Shown here piece by piece: positions 18,119-27,827 of a stretch of 64,000 nt of DNA. The notes under the pieces were generated by a model that was given only the letters and a program-made list of their open reading frames with translations, searched no databases and was not told the DNA's origin. The stretch comes from Candidatus Sigynarchaeota archaeon (GTDB lineage Archaea > Asgardarchaeota > Lokiarchaeia > Sigynarchaeales > Sigynarchaeaceae), in assembly GCA_030587525.1 (NCBI GenBank), contig JAUQYW010000652.1, positions 1 through 64,000 of the forward strand, in the 5' to 3' direction. The first letter of the stretch is position 1. Each line of letters begins with the position of its first letter. The position numbers were made by a program, and so were the translations under genes.

Positions 18119-20659
18119 GTGACGCCATCCGTGAGTGAAAAGAACGACGTGCTCGAGCTTGCCGATGGACCCATCGTTCAAGCCTTCCCGAAAGATGCGA
18201 TGTATGCCTTCCTTGCCGGCGCCGGCATTTCCATGGCCCCGCCATCGAGCCTACCCTCGGCAAGGGACATGTGCAAGATACTGCTTGGATTTTGCGCGCC
18301 AGCCCGCGAAATCGAGGAACTGCTCAAACTCCCCGGACTCCGGTACGAGCAGCTCGTGGAGGAGGTCCAGAACCAGATCGACAAGAACATCAAGTTCATG
18401 GATTACCTGGACATCGCACCGCGACCGAACCAGATCCACCACGTGCTCGCCGGCGCGGCGCTGGCAGGGCATCCAGTGCTCACGACGAATTTCGACTCCC
18501 TGATCGAGGAAGCATCCCGGGAAATGGCCGCCAGTAAGCAAGATCCTGTCCAGCTGGTCATCACGAGAGCGGATTTCAAGGCCGCCAATATGGCTCCCGG
18601 CAAGCCAGCTCGCGTGGTCTGCAAGCTCCACGGATCGATGAAAAACGCTTTCACGAACGAGGACACGCGGGCGTCGCTGGTCACGACCATGGCTGCACTC
18701 GGCAAGGACCGCGCACGTGGCGAGACCTTCTCCATCGAACCCTTCAAGAAGCCGGCTGTGATCGCGGCCATCTCTGAACGCGTGCTCGTGGTGCTCGGAT
18801 ATTCCGGGCGTGATGATTTCGACATCGTCCCACTCTTGCGTGAATTCAGCGGCATGAAAGGCGTGGTCTGGATCGAGCATGACGAGTCCGCCGGGGAACC
18901 GCGAATGTTCCGCATTCGCCCCAGCGACAGCGAACCCGCGCTCGGGACCAGCCCGCACATCCGCCTCCTCACCGCCCTGGCAAGGCGAGGCATCCCCGTC
19001 TCGCTGGTAAAGGGAAAAACGATCGGTGTCGCGCAGCAGATCGGGCCGTGGCTCGGCATCCCGGCCATTGCGGCCGCGCCGGTGGCGGGCTCGCTCCGCC
19101 CGTCATTCACGACGTGGGTTGCCCCGTTGTTCAAGGACGTGACCGCGCAGCAGAAGGAGAAGCTTGCAAGCTCCCTGTTTTTTTCCCACGGGCAGCCGCA
19201 AGCAGCGTTGAGGTGCGCGAGAAATGGCTTGGAGGCCGCGACAGCCGCTGAAAATGAACTGGACAAGACTTGGTTCTTGAATGATCAAGGTATCATTTTG
19301 GACAGCACGGGAGACTTGCCCGGGGCATTGCAGTGCTTCGAGCAGGCCTTGGCCATCGACGAGCGAACAAGCGACACGGGCGGGCAAGCCACGCGGCTAG
19401 GCAATATCGGTAGCTCGCTCCAGCGGAAGGGGGATCTCGATGGCGCGCTCCAGCGGTTCAGGCACGTGCTTTCCATCGCAGAAACGGCAGCAAGTGAACG
19501 CGTCGATGCTCAGCGAACCAAAGCATCAATGCTTAACAATATTGGAATGATTCTTTATGCACGCGGTGAAACCGAGGAATCATTAAAGGCTTTCGAACAG
19601 GCCCTTGCCATCGATGAAAAACTGGGAGACCTTCCCAAAAAAGCAAGTCGATTGATAAACCTCGGGTACGTGATCAAGGATCGCGGGGACGTCAATCGTG
19701 CCTTGCAATATTTCGGGCAAGCCCTTGCCATCGACGACCAGCTCGACGACCAGCTAAGCAAGGCAACGGCGCTGAACAATATCGGGTTGATCCACCACAT
19801 TACTGGTGACCTGAATCGGGCGATGCAGTGTTTCGTGCAAGCATTGCAGATATACGATAAATGGGGGGAACTCTCGAAAAAGGCAGTAGCGCTGGGTAAT
19901 ATAGGATCGATCTTGAAGACAGCCGGCGAATACGGGAAGGCTATGCAAGCGCACCAGCAGGCACTTGCCATCGACACGCAGTTGGAGGACCCGCCTGCCA
20001 TAGCAACCGATCTCAACAACATCGGTCTGATTTCCCTGGGCGCGGGGCAGCTGGACGACGCGAAGCAGTATTTCAAGAAGGCCTTGGTCATCGACGAGCA
20101 GCTCGGGAACTTGCAAGGACAAGCCACCAAGCTCAGCAATCTCGGGTCAGTCCTCTTCCACCAGAATGACGTGGATGGGGCGCTTGCGTGTTTCAAGCGG
20201 GTATTTGCTATTGACGAAAAAATCGGGGACTTGCTTGGAAAAATATCCGATCTAAATCACATCGGTTCAATACTCAAGAAGCAAGGCGACGATGACGGTG
20301 CGATGCAATACCACAAGGACGCTCTCGCGCTCGCTGATAAAATTGGAGACCTTGGTGAGAAGGCAACGAGCTTGAACAACATCGCATCGCTGCTCCAGGA
20401 CAAGGGAAATTTTGATGATGCACTCAAACTTTACGAGGAAGCCTTGGCGATCGATGAAAAACGCGGCGATGTTGAAAACAAAGCAGTCCGGCTCAACAAC
20501 ATTGCAAACCTGCTCGAACAGCAGGGAAAGCTCCAGGAAGCATTGGAGCGGTACCAGCAGGCCTTGACTCTTTGCGAATCCGCCGGCCTGGGCCGCGTGG
20601 CATCGGCCATACGGAAAAACCTCAATGCCGTGAAAATGCGCATCCAACTCGGGTTATGA
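18119..20659 (+). CDS. SIR2-domain protein with 11 TPR repeats
   Basis: 846 residues. Residues about 20-300 form a SIR2-like NAD-binding/hydrolase domain: FLAGAGISM (GAG at 34-36), TTNFD with Asn124 and Asp126, KLHGS with His171, and VVLGYSGRDDFDI. The rest is 11 tetratricopeptide repeats of 40 residues (LNNIG...GALxCFxQALAIDEKLGD), probably a sensor or ligand-binding superhelix. SIR2-TPR proteins in prokaryotes are often defence effectors that deplete NAD+ when triggered; this is inferred from relatives. Start is GTG; a purine-rich AGGAG sits about 22 nt upstream, too far for an ideal ribosome site. A paralogue with the same layout lies at 36425. The gene stands alone between unrelated neighbours. 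Confidence 0.85.
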   Translation: MTPSVSEKNDVLELADGPIVQAFPKDAMYAFLAGAGISMAPPSSLPSARDMCKILLGFCAPAREIEELLKLPGLRYEQLVEEVQNQIDKNIKFMDYLDIAPRPNQIHHVLAGAALAGHPVLTTNFDSLIEEASREMAASKQDPVQLVITRADFKAANMAPGKPARVVCKLHGSMKNAFTNEDTRASLVTTMAALGKDRARGETFSIEPFKKPAVIAAISERVLVVLGYSGRDDFDIVPLLREFSGMKGVVWIEHDESAGEPRMFRIRPSDSEPALGTSPHIRLLTALARRGIPVSLVKGKTIGVAQQIGPWLGIPAIAAAPVAGSLRPSFTTWVAPLFKDVTAQQKEKLASSLFFSHGQPQAALRCARNGLEAATAAENELDKTWFLNDQGIILDSTGDLPGALQCFEQALAIDERTSDTGGQATRLGNIGSSLQRKGDLDGALQRFRHVLSIAETAASERVDAQRTKASMLNNIGMILYARGETEESLKAFEQALAIDEKLGDLPKKASRLINLGYVIKDRGDVNRALQYFGQALAIDDQLDDQLSKATALNNIGLIHHITGDLNRAMQCFVQALQIYDKWGELSKKAVALGNIGSILKTAGEYGKAMQAHQQALAIDTQLEDPPAIATDLNNIGLISLGAGQLDDAKQYFKKALVIDEQLGNLQGQATKLSNLGSVLFHQNDVDGALACFKRVFAIDEKIGDLLGKISDLNHIGSILKKQGDDDGAMQYHKDALALADKIGDLGEKATSLNNIASLLQDKGNFDDALKLYEEALAIDEKRGDVENKAVRLNNIANLLEQQGKLQEALERYQQALTLCESAGLGRVASAIRKNLNAVKMRIQLGL

Positions 20660-20662
20660 GCA

Positions 20663-20669
20663 TTTTTTT
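20663..20669 (+). terminator. Oligo-T terminator after the SIR2-TPR gene
   Basis: Seven T immediately past the stop codon. The facing methyltransferase gene ends at the same place, giving a tight convergent junction. Confidence 0.5.
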
Positions 20670-21485
20670 CTAGTTGGACTTCCTCGCGCCGAGGATCATT
20701 GCAGGTAATGTCATCGTGAGCGCCGCTTTCTGCTGGTCTGCGGGCATCGCCGATAATTTCTGCGCCAGAACCCGCTTCTCTTCTGTATAAAACGCTATCT
20801 TGAGCTCCTCGGGGAAAACGTTCAGTATCTGCAGCTTTCCGAGCTGCATGAACGCGAAGTACGCGTCGACGCTAGGAAATTGCTGCACGATGTCCCGCGT
20901 TTCGGCGGTAATGTCAGCGAAGCCTATTTTTTCCAGCATCTTCCGCGTCTTCAGCACGGGAGTCCAGTTTTCCGAGCCCGCGTTGACTCGCATGGCATAC
21001 TCCCGAAATCTTGGTTGCTGGAATAGCTCCACCATACCTTCCCCGTCCATCTGGAAAGCCGTGCATTCTGGCATGTGCTGGAAGCCCGTCACGATCAAGA
21101 GCCCCCCCGGTTTCAAGGCATCATGCACTTTCTGGTAGAATCCCTTGTGATCCTTGAGGAAATTCAGCAGAAAATTGGAATAGACCGCGTCAAACTCGCT
21201 GGTGAATGTCATGTTCATGGCGTCCATTTGCACGGGCGTGATGTTCGCCACTTTGCGATCGGCAGCAGTTTTTTTCAACAGGTCAAGCATGTTTTTCGAA
21301 AGATCAACGGCTGTCACCTTCCCGCGGGGATATTTTTCAGCGATCCTCGTGGCTAATCGCCCGTCACCGCAGCCCACGTCAAGAATCTTCCCGGCACTTT
21401 CAACCTTTAACTTTTCGATAGTTTCGAGCCCTATCTGATATTGCATTTCCGAGTTGTCCCTGTAGATTTGTTCACTCGACGGCAT
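20670..21485 (-). CDS. Class I SAM-dependent methyltransferase
   Basis: About 271 residues. Motif I is ILDVGCGDGRLATRIAEKYP, followed by the acidic motif II (VTAVDLSKNML), the aspartate in QMDAMNM and the post-motif FDAVYSNFLLNFL and LKPGGLLIVTGF. These mark a Rossmann-type methyltransferase of the UbiE/small-molecule group; the substrate is not evident. The C-terminal part is helical and ends in a conserved-looking ALTMTLPAMI. The ATG used gives a normal family length. A TTG 15 codons upstream would place the start 25 nt from the TATA-like TTTTATAC and would make a leaderless message, so the exact start is open. Confidence 0.8.
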   Translation of the reverse strand: MPSSEQIYRDNSEMQYQIGLETIEKLKVESAGKILDVGCGDGRLATRIAEKYPRGKVTAVDLSKNMLDLLKKTAADRKVANITPVQMDAMNMTFTSEFDAVYSNFLLNFLKDHKGFYQKVHDALKPGGLLIVTGFQHMPECTAFQMDGEGMVELFQQPRFREYAMRVNAGSENWTPVLKTRKMLEKIGFADITAETRDIVQQFPSVDAYFAFMQLGKLQILNVFPEELKIAFYTEEKRVLAQKLSAMPADQQKAALTMTLPAMILGARKSN

Positions 21486-21616
21486 TCTCTCACTCACCCG
21501 ACCAAGGTTCCCATCACGAGCCTTGCACAAGTATCACGTGGACGGGCGGTGTATAAAAGCCTTGAGATCGCCCCACGAGCACGTCGCGCGCCTCACCCCG
21601 CGGAAACTGGAGAATC

Positions 21617-21627
21617 CCTAAAATAGG
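21617..21627 (+). promoter_or_regulatory. TATA-like box before the CE15-like esterase
   Basis: CCTAAAATAGG, centred 27 nt upstream of the ATG at 21649, consistent with a leaderless transcript. Confidence 0.4.
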
Positions 21628-21648
21628 CTCGGGCCGGATCAATGCTAC

Positions 21649-22908
21649 ATGGTGAGAAAAACGCGGGCGACCACGCCACGCGGGCGGCAAATCCGCGACG
21701 CCGTCGCTGTTGCCTGCATGATCACGGGCTTGGCATTCCCGGCATTGTATTTCACCTTCGGCAACGATCTCCCGCTGGTCCTCAACGCGTTTCGTGACCC
21801 CTTCATGCTCGACAACGGGACGAGGGTGAGCAATGTCCCGGAATGGGAGACACGGCGGGCCGAAATCAAGGAACTCTTGCTCGGGACGGAATATGGCCAC
21901 ATGCCCGGCCGGCCCGATGCTATGAATGCAACGGCCGTGTCCATAATGGACCTGGGAAACGGGCGGACCCTACACGTCGTCACGCTCATAATCATCCCCA
22001 GCAACGCCACGCCGGCTGCGTCGTTCAGTTTCACCGCGACGATCTTTGTTCCGAACGGCACCGGGCCATTCCCGGCGGTTGTCAAGGTTGGCCTCGACAG
22101 CCAGGGGAGCCAGGCAGCTGTCAACCAGACTATAATGGATCACGGCTACTTGTTCGCGTGCTATAAGAACACGGAACTCGACCAGGACACGGAGGGTTAC
22201 GACGAGGTCGGCCCCGCGCAGGCTGCCTATCCGGGTTACGACTGGGGGAGCGTCGCCGTCTGGGCGTGGGGTGCCATGCGCGTTGCGGATTACTTGCTCG
22301 GCGAGCCGTGGGTCAACACGGGGTCAGCATTCAAGCCCGATGTCGATCCTAGAGTCGTGGTCGTGACGGGCCACTCGCGCCGCGGGAAGACCGCGCTGCT
22401 CGCGGCGGCCTTAGACGAGCGTTTCACCATGGCAGTCCCGAATGGCAGCGGAACTGGCGGGGCCAGCAGCTTTCTCGTCCAAGGGCCCGGCGCGGAGACA
22501 TTGGCGTCCATTACCTCGCCTTACTTGTTCAAGTCGTGGTTCAAGGATGATTTTGGCCGGTTCGCGTGGAACGAGGCGCAGCTGCCGTTCGACCAGCACT
22601 TCCTCCGCGCGCTTGTCGCGCCGAGGGTGGTCATCTCCACCGATGCCCTGGGTGACATTTGGTCAAATCCCGCCGGGACCCAAGCCGTCCACGTGGCGTC
22701 GCAGCCCGTGTTCGATTTCTTGAACGCCTCGGCTTGCAACGGCATCCATTTCCGTGAAGGTGGCCACGATTTTACCGTGGAGGACTTCGCCGTGCTACTA
22801 GATTTCGCCGACACGATGCTGCGGGGCAAGAGCTGCATTGGGAACTTCTACATGCACCCGTTTACGTTTATCGCACCCGTGTATTATACGGTGCCGGGAT
22901 CGAGATGA
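21649..22908 (+). CDS. Glucuronoyl esterase-like (CE15) carbohydrate esterase
   Basis: 419 residues. An N-terminal hydrophobic segment (about 17-38) acts as signal or anchor, so the enzyme is extracytoplasmic, in line with many N-X-S/T sites. The alpha/beta-hydrolase core has the CE15 hallmark at the nucleophile: VVVTGHSRRGKTALLAAALDER (Ser243), equivalent to GCSRNGKGAL, followed by the NGSGTGGA loop. LPFDQHFLRALVAPR and the late His in REGGHDFT match the rest of the CE15 layout. Such enzymes cleave esters between glucuronic acid and alcohols (lignin-carbohydrate or glycan esters). Fungal and bacterial members are well known, archaeal ones less so. It lies among surface and carbohydrate genes. 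Confidence 0.75.
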   Translation: MVRKTRATTPRGRQIRDAVAVACMITGLAFPALYFTFGNDLPLVLNAFRDPFMLDNGTRVSNVPEWETRRAEIKELLLGTEYGHMPGRPDAMNATAVSIMDLGNGRTLHVVTLIIIPSNATPAASFSFTATIFVPNGTGPFPAVVKVGLDSQGSQAAVNQTIMDHGYLFACYKNTELDQDTEGYDEVGPAQAAYPGYDWGSVAVWAWGAMRVADYLLGEPWVNTGSAFKPDVDPRVVVVTGHSRRGKTALLAAALDERFTMAVPNGSGTGGASSFLVQGPGAETLASITSPYLFKSWFKDDFGRFAWNEAQLPFDQHFLRALVAPRVVISTDALGDIWSNPAGTQAVHVASQPVFDFLNASACNGIHFREGGHDFTVEDFAVLLDFADTMLRGKSCIGNFYMHPFTFIAPVYYTVPGSR

Positions 22909-22981
22909 ATTGTTGTCAATATTATGAATCCCGGGCTTTCTATGGACGGCTCGCGCCTAATCCAGGCGACGACCATTACCT

Positions 22982-22990
22982 TTTTTAAAC
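22982..22990 (+). promoter_or_regulatory. TATA box before the TIM-barrel-like membrane protein
   Basis: TTTTTAAAC centred 24 nt before the GTG at 23010. It supports a leaderless transcript beginning with that GTG rather than an internal ATG. Confidence 0.5.
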
Positions 22991-23009
22991 CATCGCCGGA
23001 AATAAATGT

Positions 23010-24914
23010 GTGGCAAGATACTTGAAGTGCAATTCGCTTTTTTGCGCCGTGCTCACCAGAAGCACACTTCTGGTCAATTTTTTCATAATGGGAATCTTGA
23101 TCATACAACATATTTATTATTTTATGAAAACCGGGGCGATTTTTTTCGATGTTCTCGGTTTCTTCTACATCTACATCGTGGTCGCGGTCTTGTGCATCCT
23201 CGGCGCGGTGTACTGGACCCGCGTCGTGATTGCTTGCATCAACATTGCAATGATGGCATGCTTCGCCATGTTGTTCGGGCTCATCGCATTTGTTTTTTCC
23301 GGGCCGTTCGACGTGATGATGCGGGTTGCTTGTTTTTTCGTCATTGGCCTAAACGTGGCATGCATCTCCACGTGGCTGCTTATGCACCGGCGAATCTCTT
23401 TCAGAACGATCGATCCCCCCGCGGGGCGGGATGCGAGGCGGAGGGCCATCGCATGGACCGCGATCATCGCGTCGATCGCGGGTCTGGGCATCCCCGCGTT
23501 CTCGGGGTTCTGGTTCTCGTACACGGTCATGGCGCCGGATGGTGCAACGACGCGAAGCAGCTTCTGGGGCTCTCCAACGCTAATCCTGTTGCAAGCCACG
23601 AGTCGCGTTGAGGTCGCGGACAATTACACGTTCACAATCTCGAACGACACGCTCGATGCCGATCCGCCGGGTTTTTCCAACAACACGATGGCTTACATTG
23701 ATAAGGTCATTGCAGGGAACGGGAGCGACCAGACGAACCATACCGATTACATGGCAGGTGCAAGATCCTATCCGAATGGAACGGTGTTCTTGCCTGCCCC
23801 GTTACCGTCCTTGTCAAATGTCACGGTCACGTTCCATTACGTCTCGAACCACGACGTGCTCCAGGCACTGCAGGTCACCAACGCGACGCTCATCTTGAAC
23901 GTTCACGGGGCGTTCACCGCCGACCCGGATCCGTTTCACTTCATCAACCAGACCTACTTGTTCCAGCTGCTCGACGCGTGGGAGATCGAGTTTTATCTCG
24001 ATGTCAGCAACGGCATCGATTACCCGCACGCGTTCAATTATGGGAGCACGATCCTTGTGTGCTACGAGACGTTAAACTGGGCTCGACAATGGAACCGCTT
24101 CTCCGGGATCAGCCTCGATTTCGAGGCGGGTGAAGTTCCCATCCCGGGTGGCATACCGGGTGGCGTCGCGCTGCCACCCGGCTATCTCCTGCCGGATATC
24201 CCATTCCTGAACCTCGACGAGCTGCACTGGTACTTCCTCAACGAGCAAAACGAGACATTATTCGCCGATGCGTGGAATGCCTACGAGGACATGTACGATT
24301 ACGCAAGTGGCCTTGGCTATAAATCGTATCTCGTCATTGGTGATGAAGTTTTGCACGAGTTCATTGATGATGATATGGATTGCCACCGGGAACCCGTGTG
24401 CCCGCGATCTCCAAACGCGGATGTCATTTACGGGACCATGTCGTATCACGAGAGCGATGTCGAGGGACGGTACAAGCTCTACCGGGATTGCATCGACCAG
24501 ATTAACATGTTCGGGCTTCAAGGGAGATCCATCTTGACTGGCTGGATCTTGTCCGGATCGAACTATTACACGGATGATCAAGCTGGGTTGGAACGATACA
24601 TCGATGATTGCTTGATCGCGCAGGCAGCAGGCATGGCCGAGCTGTTCCACGCGCCGTTGGCGGGCCTGCAATCGAAATGGGGGGACGATGCCATCATGGC
24701 CCTGGATCAGGCCTTGAATGAAGCGCCAAAGGAGAGCTTCACGTTCCAAGCACCGGGATTCGTGTTCCACGATTACTTCTTCTTTGATTTTCTCGAAAAC
24801 TTCAACCGGCCATTGATTGTCGCGGCCATCATGGCCTTCGCTGCATTGGTGATCCTGGTACCCGTCATGGCGCGCTTGGCACGAGCCCGGCGTTGCCGGA
24901 AACAAAAAGTGTGA
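23010..24914 (+). CDS. Polytopic membrane protein with extracytoplasmic TIM-barrel-like domain
   Basis: 634 residues. Four or five membrane helices fill the first 170 residues. A large extracytoplasmic part (about 180-600) with sequons follows, then one more membrane helix and a basic end (RARRCRKQK). The ectodomain alternates predicted strands and helices; a segment FSGISLDFEAGE resembles the strand-4 motif with catalytic Asp/Glu in GH18-like and related TIM-barrel glycosidases, but only part of that motif is present. The function is unknown; a membrane-bound glycosidase-like or glycan-binding protein is a guess. The start is GTG, chosen from promoter spacing. The gene ends 14 bp from the facing flippase gene. 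Confidence 0.6.
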   Translation: MARYLKCNSLFCAVLTRSTLLVNFFIMGILIIQHIYYFMKTGAIFFDVLGFFYIYIVVAVLCILGAVYWTRVVIACINIAMMACFAMLFGLIAFVFSGPFDVMMRVACFFVIGLNVACISTWLLMHRRISFRTIDPPAGRDARRRAIAWTAIIASIAGLGIPAFSGFWFSYTVMAPDGATTRSSFWGSPTLILLQATSRVEVADNYTFTISNDTLDADPPGFSNNTMAYIDKVIAGNGSDQTNHTDYMAGARSYPNGTVFLPAPLPSLSNVTVTFHYVSNHDVLQALQVTNATLILNVHGAFTADPDPFHFINQTYLFQLLDAWEIEFYLDVSNGIDYPHAFNYGSTILVCYETLNWARQWNRFSGISLDFEAGEVPIPGGIPGGVALPPGYLLPDIPFLNLDELHWYFLNEQNETLFADAWNAYEDMYDYASGLGYKSYLVIGDEVLHEFIDDDMDCHREPVCPRSPNADVIYGTMSYHESDVEGRYKLYRDCIDQINMFGLQGRSILTGWILSGSNYYTDDQAGLERYIDDCLIAQAAGMAELFHAPLAGLQSKWGDDAIMALDQALNEAPKESFTFQAPGFVFHDYFFFDFLENFNRPLIVAAIMAFAALVILVPVMARLARARRCRKQKV

Positions 24915-24927
24915 TATTCCGGAAACA

Positions 24928-26820
24928 TCAACCGTTTCCCGCGTGGCTGATCGAATCGATTTCCTTCCCCTCCTTTACCGCGTCATGATAGTAAGGCAAG
25001 GGAAACCGGCCATGCAGCGGGGAGTGCTTGATCGCGGCATGGATCATACGGGACATGCCACGCATGATGAACTTGCTCGGTCCCGCTAGGCTTATCGACT
25101 CATCGAATTCCCGCGCGGTGTCGTCATCGAACCCCCCGAAAAACGCGTACAATGGCGTGAAAATGAAGATGGGATAGATGAACATGGAGAAGAAAATCGT
25201 GAACACGGTGCTCAAGGCGATCGCGACGATCCCGGCGTTGATCATCCCCGTGAAGGCCGATAATAACAGGAATAGGAGGGGAATCGACAACGCGGAAACG
25301 ATCAAGGGTGCCACGACGCACTGCCACAGCACACCTTTTTTTCCAAATGGCAGCCTGAGTATCCGGGCATGAAAATAGATGTATTTCAAGGTTACTTCCA
25401 CGATCGAAGCGACGAACCGCGACCAGACGATTGCTTCCCACGTGAGCCCGAGCGATGCGAACCAGAACAGGAATATGATGTATAGCGGGCTCGATATGAG
25501 GCTCAAGACCACCCCGGTCGTGGGCTTGTCGCACGCGGGAAACAGCCGTCCCGACAAGGAGATCATCGGGCCATAGAGGGTTTGCGTGATGATGATCGCG
25601 CCGATCATGCCCTCCAAGGGCGCGTAGGGGGAAAGCGCCGGCACGATGGTGGTGAACGCTTTCAGCAAGACGGGAAAAAGGATGACAGCGGGCACAGTCA
25701 TGTACGCGGAAACGAAGCTGAAATACTTGAGCAAGGAACACACGTAGTATTGGAAGAGGTTCTTTTTCCCGTTTAAATATGATTCCGAGAACGGCGCGGT
25801 GGCATTTCGCATCATTTGGCCTTGCATGGCCGTGAGGTTGGTAAACATGCCACCAAAAGAAATCAGCCCTATCCATAGGCCGTACGACGGCACCAGCGCG
25901 ATGGCCGCAAGGTTGTTCAACATTTCCACGAATTGCCCGGCCACTTGTTGGACCCACAATTTTCCCGAAAACGAGAACAATTTCTTCGCGATTGCCCGGT
26001 CGAAACCGGGTCGAAAGAGGTCCGCGAACGACACGCCGATGGTCTTTCCCAGCTTGGATCGAAACACGCGGGCGCCGTAGATGAACCCGACGATCTCGAC
26101 AATCCATAAGGATGCAATCCACATAATCGTTGCACCCATCAATTCACCGAGCGCGGGTACTTGCGACCCGTACCATCGCCCGACCAGCACCGCGCAGACC
26201 TGGATGACCGGCTTGAGCAATGAATCCTTGAAAAACGTGTAGGTGTTGAGAGCATCCAGTCGCTGGAAGCCCTTGAAAAGGGAGTCGAAGAGCTGCGTGC
26301 AGCCCGGGAATTGAATTAGCAAGTAGGCAAGGATGAACCAGGACATGTGCACGAGATTCGAAAATGGTAACCACAAGAACACGACGCAGCTGAGCAACGT
26401 GATCTGGGCGACGCCCGTGATCATCTGGAACCACGCGAACAGCTGTAGATACTTGATTGCATAACCTGGATTGGCCGTCGCATGCTCCCCGACGAAGCGC
26501 AGCAAGCCATCGTTCAGCTTGGTGTTGCTGTTGATCTCCGCGCCGTGCGTGCTCCCGAAGTCAAACAAGCCAAATGCGAACCCTAACAATCCGTAGACGA
26601 TATTCGCATATCCTTCAATTTCAGGATAGGGCATATAAATCGGGAGGATGAGGGGAATGATGGCGACGAACAAGATCGCCCCGACGATCGTGTAGAGGAC
26701 ATTATGAAAAAAGCCACCGAGCAGCCTGTGAAACCCGACGGTTAAATAACCATCCTTTGTAGAAGAATCATTCGACTCCACGGGGGATCGCATTCGAATA
26801 AAACTCACCTTTGTCGCCAT
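24928..26820 (-). CDS. Wzx/MATE-like polysaccharide flippase
   Basis: 630 residues with about 12-14 membrane helices in the pattern of the MOP flippase superfamily (Wzx/MVF-like lipid-linked oligosaccharide exporters). Early motifs YGLLGFAFGLFDFGSTHG and the paired ISFGGMFTNLTAMQGQMMRNATAPFSESY in the middle are typical of helix 1-2 and the halfway loop. It probably moves a lipid-linked glycan across the membrane for surface glycans or N-glycosylation. It directly follows the membrane protein gene upstream (the stop and next start are adjacent), so the two are co-transcribed. No glycosyltransferases are adjacent, which is unusual for a Wzx locus. Confidence 0.75.
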   Translation of the reverse strand: MATKVSFIRMRSPVESNDSSTKDGYLTVGFHRLLGGFFHNVLYTIVGAILFVAIIPLILPIYMPYPEIEGYANIVYGLLGFAFGLFDFGSTHGAEINSNTKLNDGLLRFVGEHATANPGYAIKYLQLFAWFQMITGVAQITLLSCVVFLWLPFSNLVHMSWFILAYLLIQFPGCTQLFDSLFKGFQRLDALNTYTFFKDSLLKPVIQVCAVLVGRWYGSQVPALGELMGATIMWIASLWIVEIVGFIYGARVFRSKLGKTIGVSFADLFRPGFDRAIAKKLFSFSGKLWVQQVAGQFVEMLNNLAAIALVPSYGLWIGLISFGGMFTNLTAMQGQMMRNATAPFSESYLNGKKNLFQYYVCSLLKYFSFVSAYMTVPAVILFPVLLKAFTTIVPALSPYAPLEGMIGAIIITQTLYGPMISLSGRLFPACDKPTTGVVLSLISSPLYIIFLFWFASLGLTWEAIVWSRFVASIVEVTLKYIYFHARILRLPFGKKGVLWQCVVAPLIVSALSIPLLFLLLSAFTGMINAGIVAIALSTVFTIFFSMFIYPIFIFTPLYAFFGGFDDDTAREFDESISLAGPSKFIMRGMSRMIHAAIKHSPLHGRFPLPYYHDAVKEGKEIDSISHAGNG

Positions 26821-27738
26821 TTACAGCCCGTACCGGGTCCATTCAAGATCGATGCGTGCCGGGTTGAACATACCGTTCAAGAACAAGGACGGGACGCCCG
26901 CGGCTTGCCGCCGGTGGTACCAGTACCGCGTATGGTGATATCCCGACGAGGAATGCGACCGGCTCGACCCGCCAGAACCGCTTCGTTTTTTACCGCCCCC
27001 GCCGCCGGCAAGGAACGGGAAGAACAACTCGATGATGAACCAGAAGATGAACGTCATAATAACGCTGTTGCGCAAGCAGATGAGGTACAACCGGTTCGGC
27101 GGGTCCTCGATCACGTCGATCCCGACCTCGTCGAACATCGCATGGAGCATGTAATATCCAAACAACGCGGACAGCACGATGCCCACGCCCGCCACGATCA
27201 GGTGGACCACGTTGAGGACCATGCCAGCGACGATGCAGCCTCCGAGAATGCCAAGGAGAACCAGCACCACCACGGGACGCCATTGTTCCTTCGATTTCCT
27301 GTACCGGGCAGCCCTGAAGCCCCTGGCAATCAAGTACCCGACGACATAGTCAAATGCGACGAACAAGCTAACAAGGATGCAATTGCCCTTGTGAGAAAAC
27401 ACGCCGTCGAGTAAAGCTCCGAGATATGTGGTGCCCGGGAGCCATACCGCTGCGATGAGGCCGAAGATCGCAATCCAGTGGATCTCAAAACTGAGATCGA
27501 GCCCGAATATGAATAAAATGATGGGAATGACCACCACGCTGATGCACGACACGACAAGTAAGACATTCATCCAAATTAAACTCGCCGCCGTGGGCAGCGA
27601 CTCGATCGCCAGCGACAGCATACCGGTCAAGCAGAGCAATGCTGCCTGGGACACGACGACTCTATCGCCGATGAAAAAGCATCGGATATCCTTGATCTGC
27701 ACCCGATCCGTGATCAGGCCCTTTTCTTTTGTCACCAT
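26821..27738 (-). CDS. Integral membrane protein with Gly/Ser/Arg tail, flippase partner
   Basis: 305 residues with seven or eight membrane helices over residues about 25-245, then a low-complexity tail (GGGGGKKRSGSGG, many Ser, His and Tyr) and a short end. No known family was recognised. Its stop codon abuts the start of the flippase gene with no gap, so the two are almost certainly translated from one message and may form a complex in glycan export. Upstream there is a short spacer before the CHAT protease gene. Confidence 0.6.
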   Translation of the reverse strand: MVTKEKGLITDRVQIKDIRCFFIGDRVVVSQAALLCLTGMLSLAIESLPTAASLIWMNVLLVVSCISVVVIPIILFIFGLDLSFEIHWIAIFGLIAAVWLPGTTYLGALLDGVFSHKGNCILVSLFVAFDYVVGYLIARGFRAARYRKSKEQWRPVVVLVLLGILGGCIVAGMVLNVVHLIVAGVGIVLSALFGYYMLHAMFDEVGIDVIEDPPNRLYLICLRNSVIMTFIFWFIIELFFPFLAGGGGGKKRSGSGGSSRSHSSSGYHHTRYWYHRRQAAGVPSLFLNGMFNPARIDLEWTRYGL

Positions 27739-27827
27739 TGCTTATCAATTATACATTTGATAAATCCACATTAAATGGTAATCGTAAATGTAAACGCGAA
27801 AGCGGGTAAATGATTTGCTCGATCGTA

